Positions 53,491-62,491 of a DNA stretch of 64,000 bases are shown piece after piece. Every line of letters starts with the position of its first letter. Position 1 is the stretch's first letter. The position numbers and the translations under genes are program-made. The DNA comes from Ichthyocystis sparus. Its GTDB lineage: Bacteria > Pseudomonadota > Gammaproteobacteria > Burkholderiales > 2013Ark19i. Under the pieces are notes generated by a model that did not search any database, was not told where the DNA came from, and saw only the letters and a list, made by a program, of their open reading frames with translations. Location of the stretch: the NCBI RefSeq assembly GCF_900078755.1, contig NZ_FKIH01000003.1. The stretch is one strand, 5' to 3'.

Positions 53491-54699
53491 ATGGTGGGTT
53501 TGAGTAGGTCTTCCTCTAAGTCCAAGGCATTTTTGGGGGTAAGTGGGAAGTCCACCGCTAAAAAAGAGGCTAAAAAAATGAAATCTAAAGTCGTTAAGAA
53601 GGTTGTTGATAGTGCTAAGTCGGCTTCTTCTGCAGATAAAAAAACTTCTGCCAGAAAGGTCGTTTCTAGGAGGTCTACCGTTAAGAAGTCGGCAGACCAT
53701 AAGGCAGTTGTTAAGAAATTAACAGCTTCTGCAGGTAAGCGGTTGGCTTCTGTTGCTAAGAGGTCTGCTAAAGGTACGACTGCTAAGAAGCCTGCTTCTT
53801 CTAGGAAGTCTGCTGTCAAGAAGGTAACTGCGGTTAAGAGGTCTGTTGCTGCTAGGGGTTCTACTGCAGCTAAGAAGTCCACTGCAGCTAAGAAATCTAC
53901 TGCAGCCAAGAAGTCTACTGCAGCTAAGAGATCTACTGCAGCTAAGAAGTCTACTGCAGCTAAGAGATCTACTGCAGCCAAGAAATCTACTGCAGCTAAG
54001 AAGTCTACTGCTGCTAAGAGATCTACTGCAGCTAAAAGATCTTCTACAGCTAAGAGGTCTACTGCTGCTAAGAGGTCTACTGCTGCTAAAAGGTCTGTTG
54101 CTGGTAAGACTGCATCTTCTGTAGCTAAAGCTAAGCGTGTAGTTAAGAAGTCTTCTGCTCGTAAGACTTCTGCTAAGTCTGCATCTGGCGTTTCGTCTGC
54201 ATCTTCTCGCAAGGTGGGTGGAGCTGGTAAGTCTGCTGCTAGCAAGAGAAGAACGACCTCTAAGTCTTCCTCTCTTTCCTCGGTAGCTGCTAAGCGCAAG
54301 GTTAAGTCTAGGTCTTCTGCTGCTAAGAAGTCTGCTGTTGGTGCTAGAAAGACAACAGCTAAAGCAGCTGTTAAGAAAACCTATGCCAGGAAGGCTGCTG
54401 GTAAGAAAGCTACAGTTAAGAGAACTGCTTCTAGTAAAACCTCTGCTGGTAGAAAGTCCACGACCAAGTCGAGTACTAGGTCTGCTGGATCTGCTTCTAA
54501 GACGTCTGCTTCTAGAGGGTCGTCTGCGAAGTCATCAGTGAAGGGTGGTGCTAAGGGTTCTCGTAAGGTTGCTAAGAGTGAACACAAGGAAGCTTCTGCT
54601 TTAAATAGCAAGGCTTCTAATAGCAAGACTTCTGACTATTCTGCTTTGTCTCCTCAAAGTTCTTGGCCATTTCCTACATCTGATCGTCCTGCTAGTTGA
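53491..54699 (+). CDS. Histone H1-like, Lys/Ala-repeat DNA-binding protein
   Basis: The 402-residue protein is composed mostly of Lys, Arg, Ala, Ser and Thr. It resembles bacterial histone H1 homologues (Bordetella BpH1, Chlamydia HctB) that compact the nucleoid. Residues 124-201 are thirteen almost perfect STAAKK/STAAKR hexads; the rest is looser SxKKS/AKK repeats, ending in a non-basic tail (SDYSALSPQSSWPFPTSDRPAS). A good SD (GGAGGTAG) precedes the ATG. It is monocistronic, with a terminator downstream. A developmental role in an intracellular life cycle is possible but only by analogy. The antisense frame is open because of composition, not because it codes. Confidence 0.92.
   Translation: MVGLSRSSSKSKAFLGVSGKSTAKKEAKKMKSKVVKKVVDSAKSASSADKKTSARKVVSRRSTVKKSADHKAVVKKLTASAGKRLASVAKRSAKGTTAKKPASSRKSAVKKVTAVKRSVAARGSTAAKKSTAAKKSTAAKKSTAAKRSTAAKKSTAAKRSTAAKKSTAAKKSTAAKRSTAAKRSSTAKRSTAAKRSTAAKRSVAGKTASSVAKAKRVVKKSSARKTSAKSASGVSSASSRKVGGAGKSAASKRRTTSKSSSLSSVAAKRKVKSRSSAAKKSAVGARKTTAKAAVKKTYARKAAGKKATVKRTASSKTSAGRKSTTKSSTRSAGSASKTSASRGSSAKSSVKGGAKGSRKVAKSEHKEASALNSKASNSKTSDYSALSPQSSWPFPTSDRPAS
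53860..54093 (+). repeat. Thirteen tandem 18-bp repeats in the histone-like gene
   Basis: Units of 18 bp encode STAAKK or STAAKR (one reads SSTAKR). Several neighbouring units are identical at the DNA level (TCTACTGCAGCTAAGAAG type), while synonymous differences (GCAGCT versus GCTGCT) form blocks, indicating repeat expansion by slippage or unequal recombination. Confidence 0.95.
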
Positions 54700-54726
54700 T
54701 GATGGCCTAGAATTGTCTTTAAAGTT

Positions 54727-54757
54727 AGGGGGGCTTTTTGCTCCCCTTGCTTTTATT
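54727..54757 (+). terminator. Intrinsic terminator after the histone-like gene
   Basis: AGGGGGGC and GCTCCCCT form an eight-pair stem (one G-T pair) around a five-T loop, 54727-54747, followed by TGCTTTTATT. It lies 28 bp after the stop codon. Confidence 0.8.
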
Positions 54758-54837
54758 CCAATTGCGATATTTTCCTTGCTCTGATTTTTAAATAGTCATA
54801 ACCTTTTCCAATATTTTCTTTTGAGAACGATGAATTT

Positions 54838-56298
54838 ATGTATTCCATATCTAACTTATCTGATTTTTCACTCCTGAGGTCTTCCCTATTTATAGGGGGT
54901 AATTGGGTTGATACTAATGAACAGTTAACTGTAGAGGACCCATCTACAGGTAAAGTTGTAGGCCGTGTTTCCTGTGCTACAGACCACCAAATATCAATGG
55001 CTATCCAATCTGCTTGCGACGCTTTTGAATTATGGAGTAGAGAGACCGCTGTTGTTCGCTCACAAATCATGATGGACTGGGCACGGCTTATTCTTGAAAA
55101 TGCAGATGATCTGGTACGTATAGTTATTGCAGAGACAGGTAAAACTGTAAATGATGCAGTTGGTGAAATAAAATATGCCGCTTCCTTTGTGCAATGGTTT
55201 GCAGAAGAGGCCAAGCGAGTATATGGAGACTGGATACCATCTCCACAAAAGGATCGACGCTATCTGGTTATAAAGCAGCCAATAGGAGTTTGCGCAGCTG
55301 TTACACCGTTTAATTTGCCTTCCGCAATGGTTACAAGGAAGCTAGCACCAGCCTTGTGTGTTGGATGCACTGTTGTACTTAAACCAGCTGAAAAAACACC
55401 ACTTTCAGCACTGGCATTGGCACATTTGGCAGATAAGGCGGGTTTTCCTGCTGGGTCTATAAATATTCTTACTGGGGACCCTGTTGCTATTACTGATGTG
55501 TTATGTAATGACCACAGAGTAGTTCATTTAAGCTTTACCGGTTCAACTGCTGTAGGCAAGATGTTAGCCGAGAAAAGCTCTCAAACCCTTAAGAAGCTTT
55601 CCATGGAATTGGGAGGAAATGCATCCTTCATAGTTTTATCTGATGCTATTCTTGAAAAATCAGTTGAACATCTTATAGAGGCAAAGCTGCGTTTTGCAGG
55701 GCAAATTTGTATTGCACCAAATCGCGTTTACTTGCAGGATCTGGTATACGAGTCTTTCGTGAACATATTAATGGTTCATCTTGATAGAAAACGCATATCC
55801 CCTGGGTTAGATCCATCTTCCGGGATTTGTTCCATGATTGATGAGAAAGCTGTGAGTAAGGTTGAGGGAATTTTGGAGGATGCTGTTTCAAAGGGTGCAC
55901 GTATTTTGCGTGGAGGTAGAAGACTAAAGGATGTGGGTCCATATTTTTTTGAACCCACAGTTTTGGAAAATGTTGATTTGTCTATGCGTATTGCACATGA
56001 GGAGATTTTTGGTCCAGTTATAGTCTTGTACCGCTTCAAGGAAGATGATGAAGTTGTTAAGGAAGCTAATAATACCCACTATGGTTTAGTCAACTACGTT
56101 TGTACTGAAAACATTAGGCGATTTATGCATTTTGCCGAGAGATTAGAGTCTGGCATGGTAGTTTTTAACTGTGGTATATACTCGAATCCCTACGCTCCAT
56201 TTGGGGGTATTAAGTCGTCGGGATTTGGTAGAGAGGGGTCTAAATACGGGACTGATAGTTATCTAAATGTTAAGTTAGTGTGCCTGGGCGGTGTGTAA
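54838..56298 (+). CDS. Aldehyde dehydrogenase, succinate-semialdehyde dehydrogenase-like
   Basis: This NAD(P)-dependent aldehyde dehydrogenase has 486 residues. The catalytic set is complete: oxyanion-hole N159 (TPFNLP), cofactor lysine K182 (VLKPAEKTPLSA), general base E257 (MELGGNAS) and nucleophile C291 (FAGQICIAPNR). It is closest in feel to GabD, which oxidises succinate semialdehyde to succinate (start FIGGNWVDT..., NPxxG-like DPSTGKVVG, ending YAPFGGIKSSGFGREGSKYG). Substrate is inferred; other small semialdehydes are possible. The next gene, a transporter, overlaps or follows within 14 bp, so both may serve one catabolic substrate. Confidence 0.85.
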   Translation: MYSISNLSDFSLLRSSLFIGGNWVDTNEQLTVEDPSTGKVVGRVSCATDHQISMAIQSACDAFELWSRETAVVRSQIMMDWARLILENADDLVRIVIAETGKTVNDAVGEIKYAASFVQWFAEEAKRVYGDWIPSPQKDRRYLVIKQPIGVCAAVTPFNLPSAMVTRKLAPALCVGCTVVLKPAEKTPLSALALAHLADKAGFPAGSINILTGDPVAITDVLCNDHRVVHLSFTGSTAVGKMLAEKSSQTLKKLSMELGGNASFIVLSDAILEKSVEHLIEAKLRFAGQICIAPNRVYLQDLVYESFVNILMVHLDRKRISPGLDPSSGICSMIDEKAVSKVEGILEDAVSKGARILRGGRRLKDVGPYFFEPTVLENVDLSMRIAHEEIFGPVIVLYRFKEDDEVVKEANNTHYGLVNYVCTENIRRFMHFAERLESGMVVFNCGIYSNPYAPFGGIKSSGFGREGSKYGTDSYLNVKLVCLGGV

Positions 56299-56311
56299 TT
56301 CAGGAAAAGAT

Positions 56312-57889
56312 ATGACCAGTAATATGAAGAGGGTTGTTTTTGCTTCAGCCATGGGCTCTGTTTTTGAGTGCTATGATTTCTGGGTGTACGTTATGATGTT
56401 ACCCATCCTAGGTCCACTTTTTTTCCCAGGTGGGGATTCGGTTGTACAAACAGTTCTTTCCCTTTCTGCTATGGCAACTACGGCTATTTCTCGTCCAATA
56501 GGTGGTTTGATCTTTGGCTATATTGGAGATTTTTGGGGGCGTAAGACATGTTTTTTGCTTACCCTTATGTTGATGGGAATCTCTGCGTTTGGCATGGGGC
56601 TTTTGCCTACGTACTCTACGGTAGGTGTAAATGCTCCCATTATGCTAGTGATGCTGCGTGTAATTCAGGGTATTGCTCTAGGAGGGGAGTTTTCCGGTGC
56701 CTCAATTTATGTTGCTGAGCATGTGCGCTTCGAGCGGCGTGGATTTTTTTCAGCTATGGTCATGTTGCCCTACGGAGTTGGTGTAGCTTTTACTGCGCTA
56801 GTTATATTTTCCCTACGTGTGTTTATTGGTGAAGAAGATTTTTTGTCATGGGGGTGGAGAGTACCATTCTTGCTATCGCTTTTTGTATTCTTGATTTCCT
56901 TATCTGTACGTTTAAGTATTAGTGAGTCACCTGTTTTTGAAGATATGGTTCGTAGCCGTAGCCTATCTTCATCTCCCATCAGAGACAGTTTTTTGGATAA
57001 GGATAATTTAAGAGTTATTTTCTTCGCATTTATATGCATTATGTTAGGAGAAAGCGGTATCAATCAGATTGATTACGTAATGTTTCTATTTTTGGTAAAC
57101 GTGCTTAAAGTTGATATGTCAGTTGTCAATCAGATTCTTATGTGCGTATATCTATTACATATTCCAGTTTTGATATGCGTTGGCTATTTGTCAGATAAAT
57201 TTGGTCGAAAGACCATTTTACTTGTTGCCTTTTTCCTGGCTACAGCTTTGTATATCCCTGGTTTCGATTATCTTGTTAAGGTTAGTTACCCCGTATATGC
57301 CAACGCTATCGTTGAAAATCCAATTGTTATTCACTACAGACCCACTACTAATTGCGAATTTGGTGTGTGGGAGCACTTTTTGTTATCTACCAACGAAGCT
57401 TCTCTATCTTTGACAAGTTGTCAAGAGACTGTACGGTGGTTGGGGGATAGTGTTATCAATTTTTCCCGTGATGGGTTGGCTGACAGAGAGTATATTTCTG
57501 TTGGTAAACAGTTAATAGGGTTAGGTAATAGAACTGCACTAATTAATGCCCTAACTAGAGCTGGGTATATGCAAAGAGGAAGTAGTGCTGGCATGAGTCT
57601 TTGGAAGATGGTTTTGTGTGCGTTTCTAATAATGATTCCAGTTTCTATGGTATTTGGTACCTGTGGTGCGGCCTTGATAGATCTATTTCCTCCTAGGATA
57701 AGACATACCTCTATGTCATTTGTGTATAACATGGGGCATGGATTGTTGGGAGGGCTGGTACCTGTAATTATTATGTACAGTGTTTTTTACTTTGGTTCCA
57801 TCTACTCTATAATGTATTACACAACCTTAGTAGCATTTTTGAGCTTGATGTTCGGCCTGTTCTTTTACCCCAAGCGCTGCTATCGCTAA
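56312..57889 (+). CDS. MFS transporter, metabolite:H+ symporter (MHS) type
   Basis: This is a 525-residue, twelve-helix transporter of the MHS branch (ProP/ShiA-like), recognised by the start VVFASAMGSVFECYDFWVYV, the loop motif GYIGDFWGRKT, RVIQGIALGGEFSGASIYVAEH and the second GYLSDKFGRKTIL. A soluble segment of about 90-100 residues (roughly residues 325-425, with three or four cysteines and no hydrophobic run) is inserted in the C-terminal half; I recall similar loops in some related transporters. ATG 56312 has an AGGAAAAG SD; the frame opens at 56291 inside the dehydrogenase gene. Substrate is probably a small organic acid or osmolyte. Confidence 0.87.
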   Translation: MTSNMKRVVFASAMGSVFECYDFWVYVMMLPILGPLFFPGGDSVVQTVLSLSAMATTAISRPIGGLIFGYIGDFWGRKTCFLLTLMLMGISAFGMGLLPTYSTVGVNAPIMLVMLRVIQGIALGGEFSGASIYVAEHVRFERRGFFSAMVMLPYGVGVAFTALVIFSLRVFIGEEDFLSWGWRVPFLLSLFVFLISLSVRLSISESPVFEDMVRSRSLSSSPIRDSFLDKDNLRVIFFAFICIMLGESGINQIDYVMFLFLVNVLKVDMSVVNQILMCVYLLHIPVLICVGYLSDKFGRKTILLVAFFLATALYIPGFDYLVKVSYPVYANAIVENPIVIHYRPTTNCEFGVWEHFLLSTNEASLSLTSCQETVRWLGDSVINFSRDGLADREYISVGKQLIGLGNRTALINALTRAGYMQRGSSAGMSLWKMVLCAFLIMIPVSMVFGTCGAALIDLFPPRIRHTSMSFVYNMGHGLLGGLVPVIIMYSVFYFGSIYSIMYYTTLVAFLSLMFGLFFYPKRCYR

Positions 57890-57920
57890 GCTAATTTCAC
57901 AAGCATTTATATCACTATCC

Positions 57921-60695
57921 TTACTTTATGTATTTCCCAGTGATGCTGTTTTCTGTTTTTGCTATTTGCTCCGGTGTTCCGGATGCTATTATTTCTCCGC
58001 CCTCATTTCCGCCGCCAGGACCTAGGTCTACTACCCAGTCGGAGGCTTTTATTACGTCTATATTGTGCTCAATTACCACCACCGTATTGTCTTTGTCCCT
58101 AAGATGAAGAAGTATGTCAATTAGCTTATGTGTGTCGCAAAAGTGTAACCCTGTAGTTGGCTCGTCTAATATGTATATGGTTTTACCTGTTTGTACACGC
58201 GACATTTCTTGCGCAAGTTTAAGTTTTTGTGCCTCACCTCCCGATAGAGTTCGTGCTGATTGGCCAAGGGTCATGTATCCAAGTCCTACTTCCTGTATTG
58301 TTGATATTTTTTTCTGTAATGTAGGATAGGATTCCAGGAATATAGCTGCTTCATCAACGGTCATGTTTAAAATATCAGTGATATTTTTGCCCTTGTAGTA
58401 TATTTCTAATGTTTCTCGGCTAAACCTTTTGCCTTTACATACGTCACATGTTACGTACATATTGGGTAAGAACAGCATTTCAACTTTTATTTGTCCATCT
58501 CCGGCACAGTGCTCACAACGTCCACCCTTATTGTTAAATGAAAACCTACTGGAAGTGTATGCTCTCTGACGAGCTAGTGGAGTAGCAGCTAGCAACTCGC
58601 GTATAATTGGTAATATTCCGATGTAAGAGGCTAAGTTTGATCTGGGAGAACGCCCGATCGGAGATTGATCTATATTAATTATTTTGTCTATAAAGGATGC
58701 ACCAATGATAGCATTGTACGCCATTGGCTCAGGAGATTTTACTTTAATCTCGCGCGCTAGGGCAGGGTAGAGAGTATCATTTACAAGTGTAGACTTTCCA
58801 GAACCAGAAAGGCCAGTGATACAAACGAATAGTCCCAAAGGAATATGCAGATCCACATTTTTGAGATTGTTACCCGATGCTCCCTGCAAAATTATCTTTC
58901 TCTTTGGTCGAGGCCTCTTCCGTATGCTGGGACAAGGTATTTTGATAGTTCGATTTAAGTACTGACCCGTAATTGATGAAGAGGATAAAATATCCTTCAG
59001 CGATCCCTCAGCTACAATCCTTCCACCGTTAATTCCAGCAAGTGGGCCAACGTCAATGATATGATCAGCGGAGCGGATAGTATCCTCATCATGTTCGATT
59101 ACAACTACGGAGTTTCCCATGTCCCTGAGTCTAAATAGAGTTTTGAGAAGACGTTCATTGTCTTTTTGATGCAGCCCTATAGATGGCTCATCTAACACAT
59201 ACAAAACTCCAGTTAAGCCAGAACCAATTTGTGATGCTAGACGTATTCTTTGAGCTTCTCCCCCAGATAGAGAATCTGTTGACCTTTCTAAGGTTAAGTA
59301 TCCAAGACCAACATCTAGCAAAAATATAATACGCTCTTGTATTTCGTATATTATTTTTTGTGCAACTTCCTTTCTATACCCAGGTATAGATAACCCTGAA
59401 AACCACTTATAGTTATCATATATGGACATCTTCATGACTTCGTGTATTGAAAGTTGGTTTATTTTTACTGTTTTTGCATGGTTGTTTATTCTGTCACCGT
59501 TACAATATGAACAAGCACATGTGACACGATATTTTTGCAACTCCTCTTTCTCACGAGGGAATGGTTTTTGTTGATAGCGTTGCGTTAGGAATTGTAAAAG
59601 ACCATCGTATGGTATTTTTGTATCTTCTTTATCTATATTGCCATGTAGCAGAATGTTGCGCACATCTTGCGATATATTTTGAAAGCTGTGTTCGCGCGGA
59701 AATCCACATTGTTCCGCAATCCTAATCATTTTTTCCATCTGCTCAGGGTAAGACTTAGAAATGAGTGGAATGGCACCGCTGCTAATTGACAGCTGAGGAT
59801 GAGCAACTATCTTATCTACGGACCAGTCACTTTGCTTTCCCAGACCTCGGCATTTTGGGCACGCACCATGGGGGCTATTAAATGAGAATAGCGATGGGTC
59901 CGGTGAAGGTAAGGTATATTCACATAAAGGGCAACGATACTTAGTAGAGTAATTTAGGTATAAGTCTTCATCAGGATAAAAGCAGCAAACTTTTTCTGAT
60001 ACAACTTTAAGAGCTGTTTCTATAGAGTCAGTTAATCTTTCTCTAGAATCACTGCTAACTACAATACGATCGATAACTACGGAAGGGGAAGACTTACACT
60101 CCTTTAATGAGTTTATGTCCTCTTCGTTATATAAAATTCCATCGATAATAAATCGAATAAAACCCTTTTGGATGAGTTTTTTCAGGGTTTCATGCAAAGA
60201 TAACCCTGGAAATACTACATTTGGGGCTAGGATAAACAGTTTTTTGCCAACATGATCTTGCAGAATAATGTCAACAATTTGTGTCAGAGAATGCGAATTC
60301 AAATCTAACTTATGTACTGGACACTGGGCAGTTCCTACACGTGCATAAAGTAATCGTAAATAGTCGCATATTTCAGTTGCAGTTCCAACCGTAGATCTAG
60401 GATTGCTATTGGATGTTCGCTGTTCAATTGCAATTGCCGGGACCAAACCTGATATACTTTTTACATCAGGTTTGTCCATTACTCCCAGAAAATACCTAGC
60501 ATAAGCAGAAAGTGACTCTACATACCTACGTTGACCCTCCGCAAATAGAGTGTCAAAGGCTAAGGAAGACTTTCCAGAACCAGAAGGTCCTGTTATGACA
60601 ACAAGCTTGTTTTTGGGGACAACGACATCAATGTTTTTAAGATTATGTGTTCGTGCTCCCTGTATGAATATTTCATCATGGATAGAATGTGCCAT
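57921..60695 (-). CDS. uvrA: Excinuclease ABC subunit A
   Basis: UvrA recognises DNA damage and loads UvrB in nucleotide excision repair. The 924-residue protein has two ABC ATPase modules: Walker A GPSGSGKSSLAFDTL near residue 35 and GLSGSGKSTLVNDTL near 640, each with a signature (LSGGEAQRIRLASQ; LSGGEAQKLKLAQE). Zinc modules are visible as CPLC...CPKC and CEHC...CDVC. It begins 10 bp after the ssb stop, in the same direction, so both may be co-transcribed from upstream of the MFS gene. No LexA-type operator was recognised. Confidence 0.98.
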   Translation of the reverse strand: MAHSIHDEIFIQGARTHNLKNIDVVVPKNKLVVITGPSGSGKSSLAFDTLFAEGQRRYVESLSAYARYFLGVMDKPDVKSISGLVPAIAIEQRTSNSNPRSTVGTATEICDYLRLLYARVGTAQCPVHKLDLNSHSLTQIVDIILQDHVGKKLFILAPNVVFPGLSLHETLKKLIQKGFIRFIIDGILYNEEDINSLKECKSSPSVVIDRIVVSSDSRERLTDSIETALKVVSEKVCCFYPDEDLYLNYSTKYRCPLCEYTLPSPDPSLFSFNSPHGACPKCRGLGKQSDWSVDKIVAHPQLSISSGAIPLISKSYPEQMEKMIRIAEQCGFPREHSFQNISQDVRNILLHGNIDKEDTKIPYDGLLQFLTQRYQQKPFPREKEELQKYRVTCACSYCNGDRINNHAKTVKINQLSIHEVMKMSIYDNYKWFSGLSIPGYRKEVAQKIIYEIQERIIFLLDVGLGYLTLERSTDSLSGGEAQRIRLASQIGSGLTGVLYVLDEPSIGLHQKDNERLLKTLFRLRDMGNSVVVIEHDEDTIRSADHIIDVGPLAGINGGRIVAEGSLKDILSSSSITGQYLNRTIKIPCPSIRKRPRPKRKIILQGASGNNLKNVDLHIPLGLFVCITGLSGSGKSTLVNDTLYPALAREIKVKSPEPMAYNAIIGASFIDKIINIDQSPIGRSPRSNLASYIGILPIIRELLAATPLARQRAYTSSRFSFNNKGGRCEHCAGDGQIKVEMLFLPNMYVTCDVCKGKRFSRETLEIYYKGKNITDILNMTVDEAAIFLESYPTLQKKISTIQEVGLGYMTLGQSARTLSGGEAQKLKLAQEMSRVQTGKTIYILDEPTTGLHFCDTHKLIDILLHLRDKDNTVVVIEHNIDVIKASDWVVDLGPGGGNEGGEIIASGTPEQIAKTENSITGKYIK

Positions 60696-60705
60696 TGAAG
60701 TTTAG

Positions 60706-61149
60706 TTAGAACGGAATATCGTCATCAAGACCAGCAAATTGTGCTACATCACTAGTATTGCTACTAGATGTGCTTACATCATTTACGGAGGTATTGTTAC
60801 TACCGCTGTCCTGCGATTTGCTGCTCAGCATATTCATTTCTGATGCTATGATTTCAGTAGTGTATCGATCTTGACCACTTTGATCTTGCCATTTACGCGT
60901 TTGCAGCCTGCCCTCAACGTAAATCATTTTGCCCTTTTTTAAGTATTCCCCAGCAATTTCAGCAAGACGACCAAAAAATATTATCCTGTGCCATTCTGTT
61001 TGTTCCTTTTTCTCGCCAGTATTTTTATCCTTCCACGATGAGCTAGTAGCCAGGCGAACGTTCGCAACTGGATCCCCACTGTTCGTAAATCTCACCTCCG
61101 GTTCTGCTGCCAGATGACCTATTAACATAACTTTGTTCATTGATGCCAT
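60706..61149 (-). CDS. ssb: Single-stranded DNA-binding protein
   Basis: SSB coats single-stranded DNA in replication and repair. The 147-residue protein has the OB-fold start MNKVMLIGHLAAEPEVRFTNSGDPVANVRLAT, the EWHRIIFFGRLAEIAGEYLKKG segment, a Ser/Asn-rich flexible linker and the conserved acidic tip DDDIPF that recruits partner proteins. It lies between an MFS gene (4-bp gap) and uvrA. Confidence 0.98.
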   Translation of the reverse strand: MASMNKVMLIGHLAAEPEVRFTNSGDPVANVRLATSSSWKDKNTGEKKEQTEWHRIIFFGRLAEIAGEYLKKGKMIYVEGRLQTRKWQDQSGQDRYTTEIIASEMNMLSSKSQDSGSNNTSVNDVSTSSSNTSDVAQFAGLDDDIPF

Positions 61150-61153
61150 AACA

Positions 61154-62347
61154 TTACCCTCTATGATTTTGTTTATTACATGTAGGCAATTTTAACCAAA
61201 CTGCCCAGAAGAATACGAGGGACAGAATGGCATTTACTATGAATATTGCTCCTTTGTTATTAACGTAATGGAGCATTATCCCAGATAGCAAACTTCCCAT
61301 GAAAATCCCCACGAACTGTGCCGTACTGCTAATTCCCATACTAGTACCCCTAATCTCCTTAGGAGCTATGCGAGCCACCGTAGCTGGTATAGAAGCCTCA
61401 AGCAAATTGAATCCAGAGAAGAAAATAGCCATGCTTGCCATAAACAGTAGCTTACTGTGAACAGTAAAAAATAGACACCCTTGCCCTATGCTCATCAAAA
61501 TAAATCCGATAATTAATGCCAAATTGTTATGCTTTTTCTCTGAGAGTGCCACAATAATAGACATTATAACAAACGATATAATCATAACCGATCCATATAC
61601 ACTACCTTGTCTAGGAAGATCATATCCCAAATTAGCAAGTACAGAGGGGAATACCAACCAGCATGCTGATAAAACAGCATTGGTTGCTAAGTTTGCAGTA
61701 GCAATTAACCAGGTACCCTTTATAGATCCAAACTTTACAATGGAAGCTCTAAAATTAACCTGGGTAGCTAATTTATCTCGTGGCGGCTCAGATGGAAGGA
61801 ACATAGTCGTTACCAACATCGATATTAGAGCAAGTGCCATTATTAGCAAAAATATGTTCCTTGTGCCAGCATAGTGAGCTATTACAGGAGAAATAGAAAG
61901 ACACAAAACAAGGGTTATACCTATAAGCACGCCCAGAATGGCTGAGGCTTTGGTGAGGTTTTCAGGGCGCGTGTAGTCAGCCATAAGGGCTGTTAGCACA
62001 GAAGAGTAAGCGCAAAGGCCCTGAAAGAACCTAGCCACGGTAAGTTGAGTGATTGAATGTGCCTCAAAACAGCCGTAAGTAGCTACTGTAAAAACAGATA
62101 GGCATCCAATTATCACATTTTTGCGTCCTACCCTATCTGAGAGCCACCCCAGTGGCAATTGCATTACAGATTGGCCAAACCCAAATATTCCAAGTGCTAA
62201 CCCTATCCATATAACATTGTCGGACGCAAGGAGTGATCTTGAGTATGGCTCAAATAAAGGGAGAATTAGGAAATTTCCGGACAATCGCAGTACGTATAAC
62301 AACGATAGGAAGAGTAAAGATCTTTTCTCGGAATTTGAGAATCCCAT
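61154..62347 (-). CDS. MFS transporter next to ssb
   Basis: This is a 397-residue, twelve-helix major facilitator protein. The MFS loop motif is GWLSDRVGRKNVII after helix 2, and the family-typical ARFFQGLCAYSSVLTALMADYTRPENLTKA and RGTSMGISSTAQFVGIFMGSLLSG segments resemble the YajR/putative drug-efflux group. Betaproteobacteria commonly keep an MFS gene beside ssb and uvrA. Substrate is unknown. It heads a minus-strand run with ssb and uvrA and is divergent from corC. Confidence 0.87.
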   Translation of the reverse strand: MGFSNSEKRSLLFLSLLYVLRLSGNFLILPLFEPYSRSLLASDNVIWIGLALGIFGFGQSVMQLPLGWLSDRVGRKNVIIGCLSVFTVATYGCFEAHSITQLTVARFFQGLCAYSSVLTALMADYTRPENLTKASAILGVLIGITLVLCLSISPVIAHYAGTRNIFLLIMALALISMLVTTMFLPSEPPRDKLATQVNFRASIVKFGSIKGTWLIATANLATNAVLSACWLVFPSVLANLGYDLPRQGSVYGSVMIISFVIMSIIVALSEKKHNNLALIIGFILMSIGQGCLFFTVHSKLLFMASMAIFFSGFNLLEASIPATVARIAPKEIRGTSMGISSTAQFVGIFMGSLLSGIMLHYVNNKGAIFIVNAILSLVFFWAVWLKLPTCNKQNHRG

Positions 62348-62491
62348 TTGTGACGCCTCTAAATTAAAATTGGGTGTAAATATTGGTACATAAGCAAAGC
62401 AATTCTTACGTATGTAGGTACATACTGGTCTTTTCTGGATACTAAAAATTTTGTGCTATGATTACCTTTCGACTATATACATTAGGAAGAT

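Noticed and set aside
53860..54093. Tandem repeats as a minisatellite or origin-type iteron array
   Set aside because: The 18-bp units are in frame within an obvious histone-like coding sequence; there are no DnaA boxes or AT-rich unwinding element.
53421..54299. Long antisense ORF (292 codons) across the histone-like gene, with Leu/Ala/Asp repeats
   Set aside because: It is the mirror of the 18-bp Lys/Ala repeat; the antisense frame lacks stops because of the repeat composition. The sense frame has an SD, a terminator and a known protein type.
57421..57732. Antisense ORF within the MHS transporter insert
   Set aside because: Short, no SD or family, and the transporter frame is continuous through the region.
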